A DNA stretch of 64,000 nt from Flavobacterium azizsancarii. GTDB lineage: Bacteria > Bacteroidota > Bacteroidia > Flavobacteriales > Flavobacteriaceae. The notes beneath the pieces were generated by a model. It was given only the letters and a program-made list of their open reading frames with translations. It did not search any database and had not been told where the DNA came from. Made by a program: the position numbers and the translations under genes. This document shows positions 55,516 through 64,000 of this stretch, one piece after another. The DNA lies in contig NZ_JAMZNK010000008.1 in the NCBI RefSeq assembly GCF_027980145.1, positions 1 to 64,000 of the forward strand, read 5' to 3'. Position 1 is the stretch's first letter. Each line of letters opens with the position of its first letter.

Positions 55516-57378
55516 ATGACTTTAAAAAAACTTTTTGCTTTTTGTTTACTGTTGTTGTGCCAGATTATTTCGGCGCAAAGTGATTCTATTAATAAATTAA
55601 AAGAAGTCATCGTTTCTGATACCAATCTTAAGAAATACTCGAACTCACAATCAGTTCAGGTATTGAATGATTCTGTCATTAATAAAAATCAATCTTCCTT
55701 AACTTCCCTTTTAAATTACAATACTGTTATTTATTTTAAAGAAAATGGTCTTGGCATGACATCCGGCCCTTCTTTTAGAGGAACTACCGCATCACAAACT
55801 GCCGTTATCTGGAATGGTATCAATATCAATTCGCAATTTCTGGGTCAGACAGATTTCAACACCATCGGAACAAGAGATTTCAATTCTATAGCTGTAAAAG
55901 GCGGGGGCGGAAGTGTTCTGTACGGCAGCAGTGCCATAGGCGGAAGCATACACCTTAACAATGATTTACAATTTAAAAAAGAGTTTTCAAACCATCTCTT
56001 TTTTAGTGCCGGCAGTTACGATACTTACAGTGCCAATTATCGCACTATGGTTTCATCAAATAAGTATAGTCTGCAAGTAAGTTTTTCCAGAAACAGTTCA
56101 GAAAATGATTTTAAATATCCTGGAAATACGGATCAGAAAAACATCAATGGAGAATACTACAATACGAGTATGAACACCACTTTTGGTTATAAAATCAATT
56201 CTAAGAATACTATAAAATTATACAGCCAGTTTTATGATTCTGAGCGTCATTTTTCTTTAACTACTCCTACAGCATCCAAAACAAAATACGGCGATTTTAA
56301 TACCCGAAACCTTTTAGAATGGGAAAATAAATTTGATCGGTTTACTTCGAAAGTAAAATTGGCTCATATTGGTGAATCTTATAAATATTTCTCCGACATA
56401 GATTCTGATTTGTTTACTTATGGAAAAGTCGAAACCTCAATTATAAAATATGATTTGGCTTTTGATGTAAATGACAAAATAAAACTTAATTCGATCATTG
56501 ACTATAATCGTAATAAAGGATACGGATCAAGCATCAATAATGTAAAAAGAGAAATAGGTTCTGCAAGTTTATTATTAAGTCATTTAGTAACTGATAAATG
56601 GGATTATAACGCTAGTATTCGTCAGGAAGTAACCGACAATTATGGCAATCCTTTTCTTTTTTCTTTAGGAACAAGGTATTTGTTTACCGATTTTTATCGC
56701 ATAAAATTCAATGCTTCTAAAAATTTCAGAATGCCTACTTACAATGATTTGTTTTGGGAAGGAAGCGGTAATCCTAACTTAAAACCTGAGACATCTTATC
56801 AGGCGGAAATTGGCAATGAATTTTTCACGAAAAACTTTTCATTATCTGTAACTACTTACTACAATTCGATCACAGACTTATTGCGCTGGGTACCATCACA
56901 AGGAGGCGGAGACAATTGGTCGCCTGAAAACACAAAAAAAGTGAGAGCTTATGGAGCGGAAGTACTTCTGGAATGGAGAACTAAAATAGACAACCATAAT
57001 TTTACGCTTAATGGTACTTATGCCTATACCGTTTCAGAAAGCAAACAGTTAATAAGCGGTGAATTGGTCTATAAGCAACTTGTATATGTTCCTTATCATA
57101 AACTAACAGGATCGGTTTCGTACAATTGGAAAAAAGTATCCTCTTATTTTCAGTATTTATATAATGGCGATGTTTACAGCACTCCTTTTAATAATCCTGC
57201 AACCAGAGTAAAAGATTATAACGTTGGAAATTTTGGAGCTGATTATGATTTTGGAAAAAAGAACAGTTACAAAATTGGCTTGCAAATATTTAATATCTGG
57301 AACGAAAACTATCAACCTGTCATAAGCAGACAGATGCCCGGAACAAACTATACTTTATACATTAACCTTAATTTTTAA
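55516..57378 (+). CDS. btuB: TonB-dependent cobalamin receptor
   Basis: The ATG at 55516 gives 620 residues with a signal peptide (about 1-19, CQIISAQ); an in-frame ATG at 55390 lies inside the riboswitch and is rejected. Plug domain: SSLTSLLNYNTVIYFKENGLGMTSGPSFRGTTASQTAVIWNGININS; a 22-strand barrel follows, ending in Phe (YINLNF). With the riboswitch upstream and a BtuG-like gene 5 bp downstream it is a cobalamin importer of the outer membrane. Confidence 0.93.
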   Translation: MTLKKLFAFCLLLLCQIISAQSDSINKLKEVIVSDTNLKKYSNSQSVQVLNDSVINKNQSSLTSLLNYNTVIYFKENGLGMTSGPSFRGTTASQTAVIWNGININSQFLGQTDFNTIGTRDFNSIAVKGGGGSVLYGSSAIGGSIHLNNDLQFKKEFSNHLFFSAGSYDTYSANYRTMVSSNKYSLQVSFSRNSSENDFKYPGNTDQKNINGEYYNTSMNTTFGYKINSKNTIKLYSQFYDSERHFSLTTPTASKTKYGDFNTRNLLEWENKFDRFTSKVKLAHIGESYKYFSDIDSDLFTYGKVETSIIKYDLAFDVNDKIKLNSIIDYNRNKGYGSSINNVKREIGSASLLLSHLVTDKWDYNASIRQEVTDNYGNPFLFSLGTRYLFTDFYRIKFNASKNFRMPTYNDLFWEGSGNPNLKPETSYQAEIGNEFFTKNFSLSVTTYYNSITDLLRWVPSQGGGDNWSPENTKKVRAYGAEVLLEWRTKIDNHNFTLNGTYAYTVSESKQLISGELVYKQLVYVPYHKLTGSVSYNWKKVSSYFQYLYNGDVYSTPFNNPATRVKDYNVGNFGADYDFGKKNSYKIGLQIFNIWNENYQPVISRQMPGTNYTLYINLNF

Positions 57379-57383
57379 ATATC

Positions 57384-58451
57384 ATGAAAAGATTTAATAA
57401 ACTGTTTTTAACCATTGCGATAAGTTCGGCATTTCTTGTGTCGTGCAGCAATGATGACAATGATAATCAAGCACCAAGAGGAGATTATGATGGTGGGCTA
57501 TTCATTGTTAACGAAGGTAATTTTTTAACGCCAAATGGAAGTATCTCTTATTTATCAGATGATTTACAAATAGAAAACAACGTATTTACTTTAGTAAACC
57601 CAGGCAAAGTTACTGGTGACACTCCTTTATCTGTTAGTTTTAATGGTGATATAGCTTATATTGTTGTAAACGGTTCTAATAAAATCGAAGTCGTTAACAG
57701 ATATACTTTCAAAAGTATTACCACTATTACTACAAACATAAAAAACCCAAGATACATTGCTTTTGCAAATGGAAAAGGATATATAACAAACTGGGGAGAT
57801 ATCGCTATTAAAACAGATGATTATGTAGCGGTTCTTGATCTTGCCTCAAATGCTGTTACTTCTACAATTCCTGTAGTTGAAGGTCCTGAAAAAATAGTTG
57901 AGAACAACGGTAAACTTTATGTAGCGCACAAAGGCGGAGGCGGACAAGGAAACTCACTGAGTATAATAAACGCTGCAAATAATACAGTTACATCAAATTT
58001 TGTAGTAGGTGATGTTCCTAGTTCATTAGTAAAAGAAAACGGAACTCTATATGTATTGTGCAACGGAAGACCTAGTTATGCAGCGCCGGAAACAACCGGT
58101 AAAATCGTTAAAGTTAATTTAAGCACGAATGCAGTAACATCTACTCTTGATTTTCCCGGACTAACGCATCCTGATTTCTTAGATATTGACAATAGCAAAA
58201 TATATTATACTATTGGAAACAGTATTTATTCTATGGCAACAAACGCAACGGCTTTACCAACAGCAGAAACATTTAAAGCAAAAGAGGTTGGTTCTCTTTA
58301 TGGCTTTGCTGCAAAAAATGGTAAATTATATGTGGCTGACGCAGTAAACTATCAGGATAACGGAAACATTTATCTTTATTCTTTAACAGGAACGGTTTTA
58401 AATAAATTTGGAGTATCTATTTTACCAAACGGTTTCTACTTTAATAACTAA
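57384..58451 (+). CDS. BtuG-like surface lipoprotein, beta-propeller (DUF5074-like)
   Basis: A 355-residue protein with lipobox Cys21 (SSAFLVSCSNDD) and an acid-rich start, usual for surface export in Bacteroidota. The mature part has about seven YncE-like propeller blades (GGLFIVNEGNF, VNGSNKIEVVNRYTF, YVAVLDLASNAVTSTI, LSIINAANNTVTSNF). In Bacteroides, BtuG proteins of this type hold B12 with very high affinity and lid BtuB. Placement 5 bp after btuB fits this. Confidence 0.85.
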   Translation: MKRFNKLFLTIAISSAFLVSCSNDDNDNQAPRGDYDGGLFIVNEGNFLTPNGSISYLSDDLQIENNVFTLVNPGKVTGDTPLSVSFNGDIAYIVVNGSNKIEVVNRYTFKSITTITTNIKNPRYIAFANGKGYITNWGDIAIKTDDYVAVLDLASNAVTSTIPVVEGPEKIVENNGKLYVAHKGGGGQGNSLSIINAANNTVTSNFVVGDVPSSLVKENGTLYVLCNGRPSYAAPETTGKIVKVNLSTNAVTSTLDFPGLTHPDFLDIDNSKIYYTIGNSIYSMATNATALPTAETFKAKEVGSLYGFAAKNGKLYVADAVNYQDNGNIYLYSLTGTVLNKFGVSILPNGFYFNN

Positions 58452-58487
58452 TCTAAAAGCAGATTAAGTTTTAGTTCCTGAACATAA

Positions 58488-58519
58488 AAAAAAGGCTTTC
58501 ATTTCTGAAAGCCTTTTTT
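58488..58519. terminator. Bidirectional terminator
   Basis: A perfect 13-bp stem (aaaaaaggctttc and complement), 6-nt loop, A and T runs at both ends, between the convergent BtuG-like and S41 genes. Confidence 0.85.
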
Positions 58520-58526
58520 ATTGGTC

Positions 58527-59999
58527 TTATTTTAATGCTCTTAAAAGTCCTTCCGGCGCTTTCTCTATATACATTTGATCTCTTGTTCCGGTCATTGCTT
58601 TACTATCTGTAAAGTTCCTTAAAACTATTCCTTTATCTAATTGTACTTTTTTACCCGTTGATCCGGTAATTTTCGAAATGGCAACACTTAGTAATGGCTC
58701 TGACGAATCTCCTAAAACACCTAAATTAGTTATGCGCTCTAATTGTTCGTAAGTAGGTTTTAAACCGTCTGTATATTCACCAAAATCAGCAGCATTTACA
58801 ATTTTCAAAACCAGGGGTTGCATTGCATATTTATGATTAGGATTTCTTTGTGCTTTTCCAAAAGTTGGAGAATCATATAAAGTTATCGAACCTACATTTT
58901 TTCCAACAGTAGTCTCGCCTACCTGAATTACAGAAACATAAGGCGCTAATCCGTTTATTACTAATTCACTCGCAGATGCTGTACCGCTTGTTGTTATAAT
59001 ATATATTTTTGACAAGTTTAAGCTATTAATTGCAGCTCCGTCTATTTTGTCAACAAACCTGTTATTCAATGATTCCGGATCTTCGCTTTCGTAAAACTCA
59101 TTAATTTTTGCATTCCATTTTTCTTTAGCAAAAATCTTATTGGTAAATTGTCCCGTAATCATACTTGCCAAACGTGTTGCTGTTTGTATAGAACCACCTC
59201 CGTTATATCTTAAATCCAAAACAAGATCTGTAATTCCTTGTGATTTTAACTCAGCAAAAGCTGCATTAAGCTGTGAATCATAATTGGCATAAAAACCATT
59301 GTACATTAAATAACCAATTTTTGAACTTCCTGATGGAATTACTTTATTAATAAAAACTGGATTTTCATTGAGAGTTGTCTTAACCAGTGCAACTGTCTTT
59401 CCGTTAGATTCAAAATCAGTTCCGGTATAAGAAGCCATATTTAAAGTAAAACTATCAGCCGCTAAAAGTGCCTGATAATTTGAAACTGTAAGTTGGGTTC
59501 CGTTTACGGCTGTAAAAAGATCTCCACGTTTGATATCTTTGTTCGAAGCATCAGAATTTGGAATAATATAACGCACATAGCCCACTAAATTAGTCGCGCT
59601 TCCCGGTCTATAGCCCAATCTAAAATCTACACCATTATTTTTTGTAGTTCCCTGAAGTTCTTGTTCCAAAACGCTGTAATCAGAAACAATCCAACTAAAG
59701 CGATCGATTGCCTGACCTTTTGGGAATTTACTAATTGGTTTATTCAATAAGTCCTGAAATAAATCTTCCGGTTTAGAATATCCTCTTAAAAAAGAATTTA
59801 AAGATTCCTGATTATTAAAACGATCATCTGCTAAATTAGGAACATCTGCTTGCCATAAATAGAATTGATTTAATCCTTTCCAAACAAAATCATTTACTTG
59901 CAAAGCCGCAGGAGCCGCCACATCATCCTGATCCTCGCAAGATTGCAAAGAAAAGGCAAGTAAAAATAATAACAGGACGCTCTTTAATATTGTTTTCAT
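58527..59999 (-). CDS. S41 family peptidase, lipoprotein
   Basis: A 490-residue protein with lipobox Cys21 (AFSLQSCEDQD). It has a PDZ domain in the middle (KDIKRGDLFTAVNGTQLTVSNYQ) and an S41 catalytic core: the nucleophile region TSGTASASELVINGL and the Lys of TTVGKNVGS, as in CtpA. This dyad differs from the two S41 enzymes of the lanthipeptide locus. It probably degrades or processes cell-envelope proteins. Confidence 0.9.
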   Translation of the reverse strand: MKTILKSVLLLFLLAFSLQSCEDQDDVAAPAALQVNDFVWKGLNQFYLWQADVPNLADDRFNNQESLNSFLRGYSKPEDLFQDLLNKPISKFPKGQAIDRFSWIVSDYSVLEQELQGTTKNNGVDFRLGYRPGSATNLVGYVRYIIPNSDASNKDIKRGDLFTAVNGTQLTVSNYQALLAADSFTLNMASYTGTDFESNGKTVALVKTTLNENPVFINKVIPSGSSKIGYLMYNGFYANYDSQLNAAFAELKSQGITDLVLDLRYNGGGSIQTATRLASMITGQFTNKIFAKEKWNAKINEFYESEDPESLNNRFVDKIDGAAINSLNLSKIYIITTSGTASASELVINGLAPYVSVIQVGETTVGKNVGSITLYDSPTFGKAQRNPNHKYAMQPLVLKIVNAADFGEYTDGLKPTYEQLERITNLGVLGDSSEPLLSVAISKITGSTGKKVQLDKGIVLRNFTDSKAMTGTRDQMYIEKAPEGLLRALK

Positions 60000-60169
60000 A
60001 TAGTGGGTATATCTAGTACTAACGTAAAAATAGTATCTTTAGTTTTAACAATGATAAATTTAAAGTGTTTTTTGTTATAAAATTTACACATCATCATGTA
60101 ACAAAAATAATAGTGCTTCGTCTTGACTATATAAGCTAACGAGTAACCAACGAATAACTACCAAATTTT

Positions 60170-60679
60170 ATGAATCAAAATGTGTTTATAGAATTAATAA
60201 ATCCTTTTAAAGACAAAGTTTTTCGTCTGGCAAAAAGATTATTAACCAGTACCGAAGAGGCGGAAGATGCAACTCAGGAAGTAATGGTAAAATTATGGAA
60301 TAAAAAAGAGAATTTAAGCGATTATAACAACGTAGAAGCTGTTGCGATGACCATGACCAAAAATTATTGTCTGGATCAGCTAAAATCAAAAAGAGCCGGA
60401 AATCTTAAAATTGTTCATAATAACTATACTGATCGGGAACCTTTATTAGATAAAAAACTAGAAGATTCTAATAGTTTAGAATGGGTGGAAAAAATTATAA
60501 ACCAGTTGCCTGAACAACTGCAAATATTAATTCAGTTGCGCGATGTTGAACAATATGAATTTGAAGAAATTGCGAAAATTGTCAATATGAATGAAACGGC
60601 TATTCGGGTAGCACTTTCGAGAGCGAGAAAAAAAATAAGAGAATCAATGCTTAATACACACGGTTATGGAATTCAATAA
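60170..60679 (+). CDS. ECF RNA polymerase sigma factor
   Basis: A 169-residue sigma factor: region 2 LAKRLLTSTEEAEDATQEVMVKLWNKKENL and region 4 LQILIQLRDVEQYEFEEIAKIVNMNETAIRVALSRARKKIRE. It overlaps the next gene, a short membrane protein, by 14 bp, the usual sigma/anti-sigma arrangement. Confidence 0.93.
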   Translation: MNQNVFIELINPFKDKVFRLAKRLLTSTEEAEDATQEVMVKLWNKKENLSDYNNVEAVAMTMTKNYCLDQLKSKRAGNLKIVHNNYTDREPLLDKKLEDSNSLEWVEKIINQLPEQLQILIQLRDVEQYEFEEIAKIVNMNETAIRVALSRARKKIRESMLNTHGYGIQ

Positions 60680-61124
60680 AATAGAGGATATATTAGAAAA
60701 ATACTTTCAGGGAGAAACGACTATTGCCGAAGAAAAAGAATTAAAAGAATATTTTTCTTCACCAAATGTTGCGCAGCATTTAGAGCAATACAAACCTATG
60801 TTTGGTTATTTCTCTCAGGTAAAAGAACAAAAATCGACGCAGGAAATACCATTACAAACTAAAAAACGAAATGTAGCATGGTTATCAATTGCGGCTTCGG
60901 CTGTTGTTTTACTGGGAATTGGGTCCTATTTTTACGTGAGCGAAAAAAATACACCTCCGGTTGTGGCGCAATCAGAATTAGGAACCTACGATAATCCGGA
61001 AGAAGCTCTCGCTGCGACGCAAAAAGCTTTGGCCTTATTATCAAGCAATGTTAATGTAGGTATAGAAAGTGTACAATACATTAAGGAATATGAAGAATCA
61101 AAAAACAAAATTTTTAAACAATAA
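60666..61124 (+). CDS. Putative anti-sigma factor, single-pass membrane protein
   Basis: A 152-residue protein. Residues 1-68 are a cytoplasmic part (LEKYFQGETTIAEEKELKEYF, typical of anti-sigma helices), 70-91 is one membrane helix (VAWLSIAASAVVLLGIGSYF), and the rest is a short periplasmic tail. It overlaps the sigma gene by 14 bp and lies 17 bp before the first DUF4252 gene. Confidence 0.82.
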   Translation: MEFNKIEDILEKYFQGETTIAEEKELKEYFSSPNVAQHLEQYKPMFGYFSQVKEQKSTQEIPLQTKKRNVAWLSIAASAVVLLGIGSYFYVSEKNTPPVVAQSELGTYDNPEEALAATQKALALLSSNVNVGIESVQYIKEYEESKNKIFKQ

Positions 61125-61141
61125 TTAAAATTCAATCAAAA

Positions 61142-61669
61142 ATGAAAAATTTCATCATAACACTAGTTTTAGCATTTGTTAGCCACGCTTTTTATGCTCA
61201 GGGAGCATTTGACAAATTTGATGGCCAGGATGACGTGACATCAGTAATTGTAAACAAAAAAATGTTTGACTTAATGAGTAAGGTAAAAGTTGATGCTTCT
61301 GATAAAGAAACGCAACAATACATTAACCTGATTAAAAAATTAGATTACTTAAAAGTGTTTACTACTAAAAACCCTAAAATTGAAGCAGATATGAAAGCTT
61401 CTGCTGACAAGTACGTTAAAACAGCTGGTTTAGAAGAATTAATGAGAGTAAATGACAGTGGTAAAAACGTAAGAATATTGGTTAGATCCGGTGCATCTGA
61501 TACTCAGATAAAAGAATTGCTAATGTTTATGGACGGTGGCAAAAACGATGATACTGTTTTATTGTCTTTAACGGGTAACTTCGATCTAAATGAAATTTCA
61601 GTTCTTACGGACAAAATGCAGCTTCCTGGCGGAACTGAACTAAAAAAAGCTTCTAAAAGCAAAAAATAA
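61142..61669 (+). CDS. DUF4252 secreted protein
   Basis: A 175-residue protein with a signal peptide (about 1-19, SHAFYAQ). The family pattern is visible (VTSVIVNKKMFDLMSKV, KLDYLKVFTTKNPKIEADM, MFMDGGKNDDTVLLSLTGNFDLNEISVL). DUF4252 genes often follow sigma/anti-sigma pairs in Bacteroidota; function unknown. One base separates it from its paralogue. Confidence 0.85.
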   Translation: MKNFIITLVLAFVSHAFYAQGAFDKFDGQDDVTSVIVNKKMFDLMSKVKVDASDKETQQYINLIKKLDYLKVFTTKNPKIEADMKASADKYVKTAGLEELMRVNDSGKNVRILVRSGASDTQIKELLMFMDGGKNDDTVLLSLTGNFDLNEISVLTDKMQLPGGTELKKASKSKK

Positions 61670-61670
61670 G

Positions 61671-62207
61671 ATGAAACTGAACATCATTACCTCAGCCCTT
61701 TTAGTACTACTAACTTTAATAAGTTGTAATTCTAATCCTTCGCTGCAAAAGTATTTTGTAGAGAACACAGATAATAAAAACTTTATTGCCCTGGATGTTT
61801 CACCTGGTATTTTGAACTTAGAAAAAACAAAACTAACTGCTGAACAAAATGAAGCTTTAAAATCATTTGATAAAATGAATATTTTAGCTTTTAAATCAAA
61901 CGATAAAAATCAGGCAGAGTTCGAAACAGAAAGAGCTAAAGTTAAAGCAATACTTAAAGATCCAAAATACCAACAGTTGATGAGTTTTGGCTCAGGAAAA
62001 GACGGTGCATCAATAAGCTATGTTGGTACTGATGATAATATTGAAGAATTCGTAGTTTTTGCCAACAAAAAAGAAAGCGGCTTTGCTGTAGTTCGCGTGC
62101 TGGGAAAAAACATGAATCCAAATAATATCATGACCTTAATGTCTGTATTGAAAGAATCAAAAATCGATATGGAACAATTGAAACCTTTGCAACAATTGGT
62201 TAAATAA
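61671..62207 (+). CDS. DUF4252 lipoprotein
   Basis: A 178-residue protein with lipobox Cys19 (LTLISCNSN). It is a paralogue of the gene before it (FDKMNILAFKSNDKNQAEFETERAKV; GTDDNIEEFVVFANKKESGFAVVRVLG). Last of the four-gene unit, with a terminator after it. Confidence 0.85.
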   Translation: MKLNIITSALLVLLTLISCNSNPSLQKYFVENTDNKNFIALDVSPGILNLEKTKLTAEQNEALKSFDKMNILAFKSNDKNQAEFETERAKVKAILKDPKYQQLMSFGSGKDGASISYVGTDDNIEEFVVFANKKESGFAVVRVLGKNMNPNNIMTLMSVLKESKIDMEQLKPLQQLVK

Positions 62208-62235
62208 TACATCTATCTTACTTTAAAACGAGAAG

Positions 62236-62262
62236 GCTCCATAATTATGGAGCTTTTTTTAT
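62236..62262 (+). terminator. Terminator of the sigma/DUF4252 operon
   Basis: The palindrome gctccataattatggagc (62236-62253) is followed by a T run, 28 bp after the stop. Confidence 0.85.
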
Positions 62263-62384
62263 TTATTCTTCTTTTTGAACATAGAAAAAAATAAATATTA
62301 ACTCAAAAAAGAAACAAATTATCGAGCTATTTTCTTATAATTATTTGAAAGATTATACTGCATAATATTTAGTTCGATTTATTT

Positions 62385-62412
62385 TGATGTGAATCAAATT
62401 TGGTTATATTTG
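62385..62412 (+). promoter_or_regulatory. Promoter upstream of the TIGR02117 gene
   Basis: TTG (62385-62387), 17 nt, TATATTTG (62405-62412) match the Bacteroidota consensus, about 79 bp before the start at 62491. Confidence 0.65.
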
Positions 62413-62490
62413 CATCCGATCAAATAAGTTTATTAAATTAAAACTTACGAATTAGCGAAATAAGGAATTAAAAAATAAAACCAATAATCG

Positions 62491-63165
62491 TTGAAAAAAG
62501 TATTAAAAATCACGCTTAAAATATTTCTGGTTCTTTTTGCATTTATTGCAATATACTTAGTAGCTGTATTTTCTCTTTCTAAAATCACAGTAAATCAAGA
62601 AGTGAATACAAAACCTGAAGTCGAAATTTATATTTTAACAAATGGGGTGCATACAGATATTGTTATGCCTACTAAAAATGATCAAATCGACTGGAGCCAA
62701 CAAGTAAAATTTGAGAACACAAAAGCTGCCGACTCAACTTATAAATATATCGCAATGGGCTGGGGAGATAAAGGCTTTTATCTCGAAACACCGGAATGGT
62801 CAGATCTAAAAGCTTCTGTCGCATTCAAGGCGGTATCCGGATTAAGCAATACTGCTATTCATGCTACTTATTATAAAAAGTTAAAAGAAGCCGATGATTG
62901 CAAGAGAATGATGATCAGTAAAGAACAATATGATCGTTTGATAAAATACATCTCGGACAGTTTTCAAAAAGATGCTTCGGGAAATTTCTTAAACATAAAA
63001 ACAAATGCAATCTATGGCAAAACCGATGCTTTCTATGAAGCTAACGGAAGCTATAGTTTGTTTCACACTTGCAATACGTGGGCCAATAGCGGCTTAAAAG
63101 CAAGTGGACAAAAATGCTGTTACTGGACGGCTCTGGATTCTGGAATTTTTTCGAAATATAAATAA
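62491..63165 (+). CDS. TIGR02117 (DUF2459) family protein
   Basis: A 224-residue protein that starts with TTG (LKKVLKITLKIF); no ATG is near. One N-terminal membrane helix (about 7-28) is followed by a domain with TNGVHTDIVMP, MGWGDKGFYLETPEW and LFHTCNTWANSGLKASG, the family's conserved His/Asp/Cys-containing motifs. It may be an enzyme at the outer face of the inner membrane; the reaction is not known. Confidence 0.85.
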   Translation: MKKVLKITLKIFLVLFAFIAIYLVAVFSLSKITVNQEVNTKPEVEIYILTNGVHTDIVMPTKNDQIDWSQQVKFENTKAADSTYKYIAMGWGDKGFYLETPEWSDLKASVAFKAVSGLSNTAIHATYYKKLKEADDCKRMMISKEQYDRLIKYISDSFQKDASGNFLNIKTNAIYGKTDAFYEANGSYSLFHTCNTWANSGLKASGQKCCYWTALDSGIFSKYK

Positions 63166-63179
63166 ATTTTAATATAAAC

Positions 63180-63575
63180 ATGGTACAAAAAACATCGAAT
63201 GCCTTTATAGCGGCATCTTGGGTAGCTCTTGGAGCAGGAATGGTTGGATACATCGTTGGGCTTGCAAGAGCAGAAATGCTGTTAAATGAAAAAGGATATT
63301 ATTTTACCGTTTTAATGTTTGGTCTTTTTGCTGTAGTTTCATTACAAAAAAGTGTTAGAGACAGGCTTGAAAAACTTCCGGTAACAGATATCTACTACGG
63401 AATTTGCTGGTTCGGAACGCTATTATCAATTGTATTATTAGCTGTTGGACTTTGGAACGCTACAATTTTACCAAGCGAAAAAGGTTTTTATGCATTTGCT
63501 TTTTTACTAGCGTTGTTTGGGGCAATTTCAGTACAAAAAAACACAAGAGATAATATGTCATTCTCTAATGAATAA
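63180..63575 (+). CDS. YiaA-like inner membrane protein
   Basis: A 131-residue protein with four hydrophobic helices in two YiaAB repeats (WVALGAGMVGYIVGLARAEMLLNEKGYYFTVLMFGLFAVVSLQKSVRD and the second half GTLLSIVLLAVGLWNATILPSEKGFYAFAFLLALFGAISVQKNTRD). Function unknown. It is 14 bp after the TIGR02117 gene. Confidence 0.88.
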   Translation: MVQKTSNAFIAASWVALGAGMVGYIVGLARAEMLLNEKGYYFTVLMFGLFAVVSLQKSVRDRLEKLPVTDIYYGICWFGTLLSIVLLAVGLWNATILPSEKGFYAFAFLLALFGAISVQKNTRDNMSFSNE

Positions 63576-63618
63576 CATTAAAAAAAACTAACTAAACCAA
63601 CTTCCAAATTAACCTTTA

Positions 63619-63648
63619 AAAGTTCCATGAAAATGGGACTTTTTTTTA
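63619..63648 (+). terminator. Terminator after the YiaA-like gene
   Basis: A 10-bp stem (aaagttccat / atgggacttt, one G-U pair) with a 4-nt loop and a run of T. Confidence 0.75.
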
Positions 63649-63850
63649 TTCGCAGCCTTTTCATATCGAATTTTCAAAGTTTATAATAAGAAATTTAAGC
63701 TGAACTAATATGTTCGATTATCCCAAAAACAGTATCCCCACTTTAACTGATTATAATGGATAGCATAAAAGAAAAACACGCATAATATTAACTCTAATTC
63801 CCTATTGTAACTTTATACAAAAAAAAGAGACTAATCATAAAAGATTAGTA

Positions 63851-64000
63851 ATGGAAAACCAAAATAAACTAAGTGTTTTAAAATTAGCATGGGTGAATTT
63901 AGATTTTAGAAAGACCTATGTTGAATACTCCGAATTAAAAAAATTAATACAATTGAATTCAAATTCAATCGTGAAAAAGATTTTTATTATTAGTTTATTT
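63851..64000 (+). CDS. Start of an unidentified gene cut by the window edge
   Basis: An open frame of 50 codons (MENQNKLSVLKLAWVNLDFRK...) runs to the right edge. Too short to name; the last residues (KKIFIISLF) begin a hydrophobic stretch, so a membrane protein is possible. Confidence 0.5.
   Translation, partial: MENQNKLSVLKLAWVNLDFRKTYVEYSELKKLIQLNSNSIVKKIFIISLF

Overview
The window reads as chromosomal DNA of a Flavobacterium or a close relative (Bacteroidota). It is AT-rich, many genes have Bacteroidota-type -7 promoter boxes (TAnnTTTG, sometimes with TTG 17-23 nt upstream), and the families are typical of the group: DUF4421, DUF4252, a CarH/LitR-crt pigment cluster, BtuB/BtuG cobalamin import, and many inverted-repeat intergenic elements.

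Region 1 (1-11.1 kb) is the most unusual part: an accessory class I lanthipeptide locus on the minus strand. Two unannotated 50-residue precursor genes (8727-8879 and 9088-9240) share an almost identical leader ending in Gly-Gly and a core motif ETS(D/E)QCNR. They are followed by two tandem S41 peptidases, a LanC cyclase, a full-length LanB dehydratase and a C39-peptidase ABC exporter that leaves the window. Each precursor is trailed by a near-identical perfect hairpin. A divergent glycosyltransferase-like gene lies next to it.

Region 2 (11.5-22.6 kb) holds loosely linked genes: lipoproteins, two tRNA-Lys genes in tandem, an AraC regulator next to a serine hydrolase, a GNAT acetyltransferase, a DUF4421 protein, another serine hydrolase and a TPR protein.

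Region 3 (22.6-35.9 kb) is a light-response and pigment island: a Kir-type channel, a MerR regulator with the residues of B12-dependent photoreceptors, crtI, crtB, crtZ, an SRPBCC protein, a photolyase, then a minus-strand operon (TetR, ABC1 kinase, two SDR proteins), a TIGR01777 protein and YceI. The crtI promoter and the TetR/TIGR01777 divergent promoter share a palindrome TGTTTAA-N16-TTAAACA, a candidate common operator.

Region 4 (36-47.5 kb) is mostly housekeeping: VOC protein, thioesterase, RmuC, secreted proteins, an ECF sigma factor coupled to a putative dual-membrane-spanning anti-sigma/beta-barrel protein, MepB-like, SDR, RluE-like, TrmL, and small membrane proteins.

Region 5 (47.6-58.5 kb) is a cobalamin uptake and salvage island: an ABC importer (BtuFCD-like), CobU, a BluB-CobT fusion, CobS, CobC, a cobalamin riboswitch with its promoter, BtuB and a BtuG-like surface lipoprotein. 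No corrin-ring synthesis genes are seen, so the layout suggests salvage. This cofactor would also serve the B12-type photoreceptor of region 3.

Region 6 (58.5-64 kb) has an S41 protease, an ECF sigma/anti-sigma/DUF4252 operon, a TIGR02117 protein, a YiaA-like membrane protein and the start of a gene cut by the window edge.
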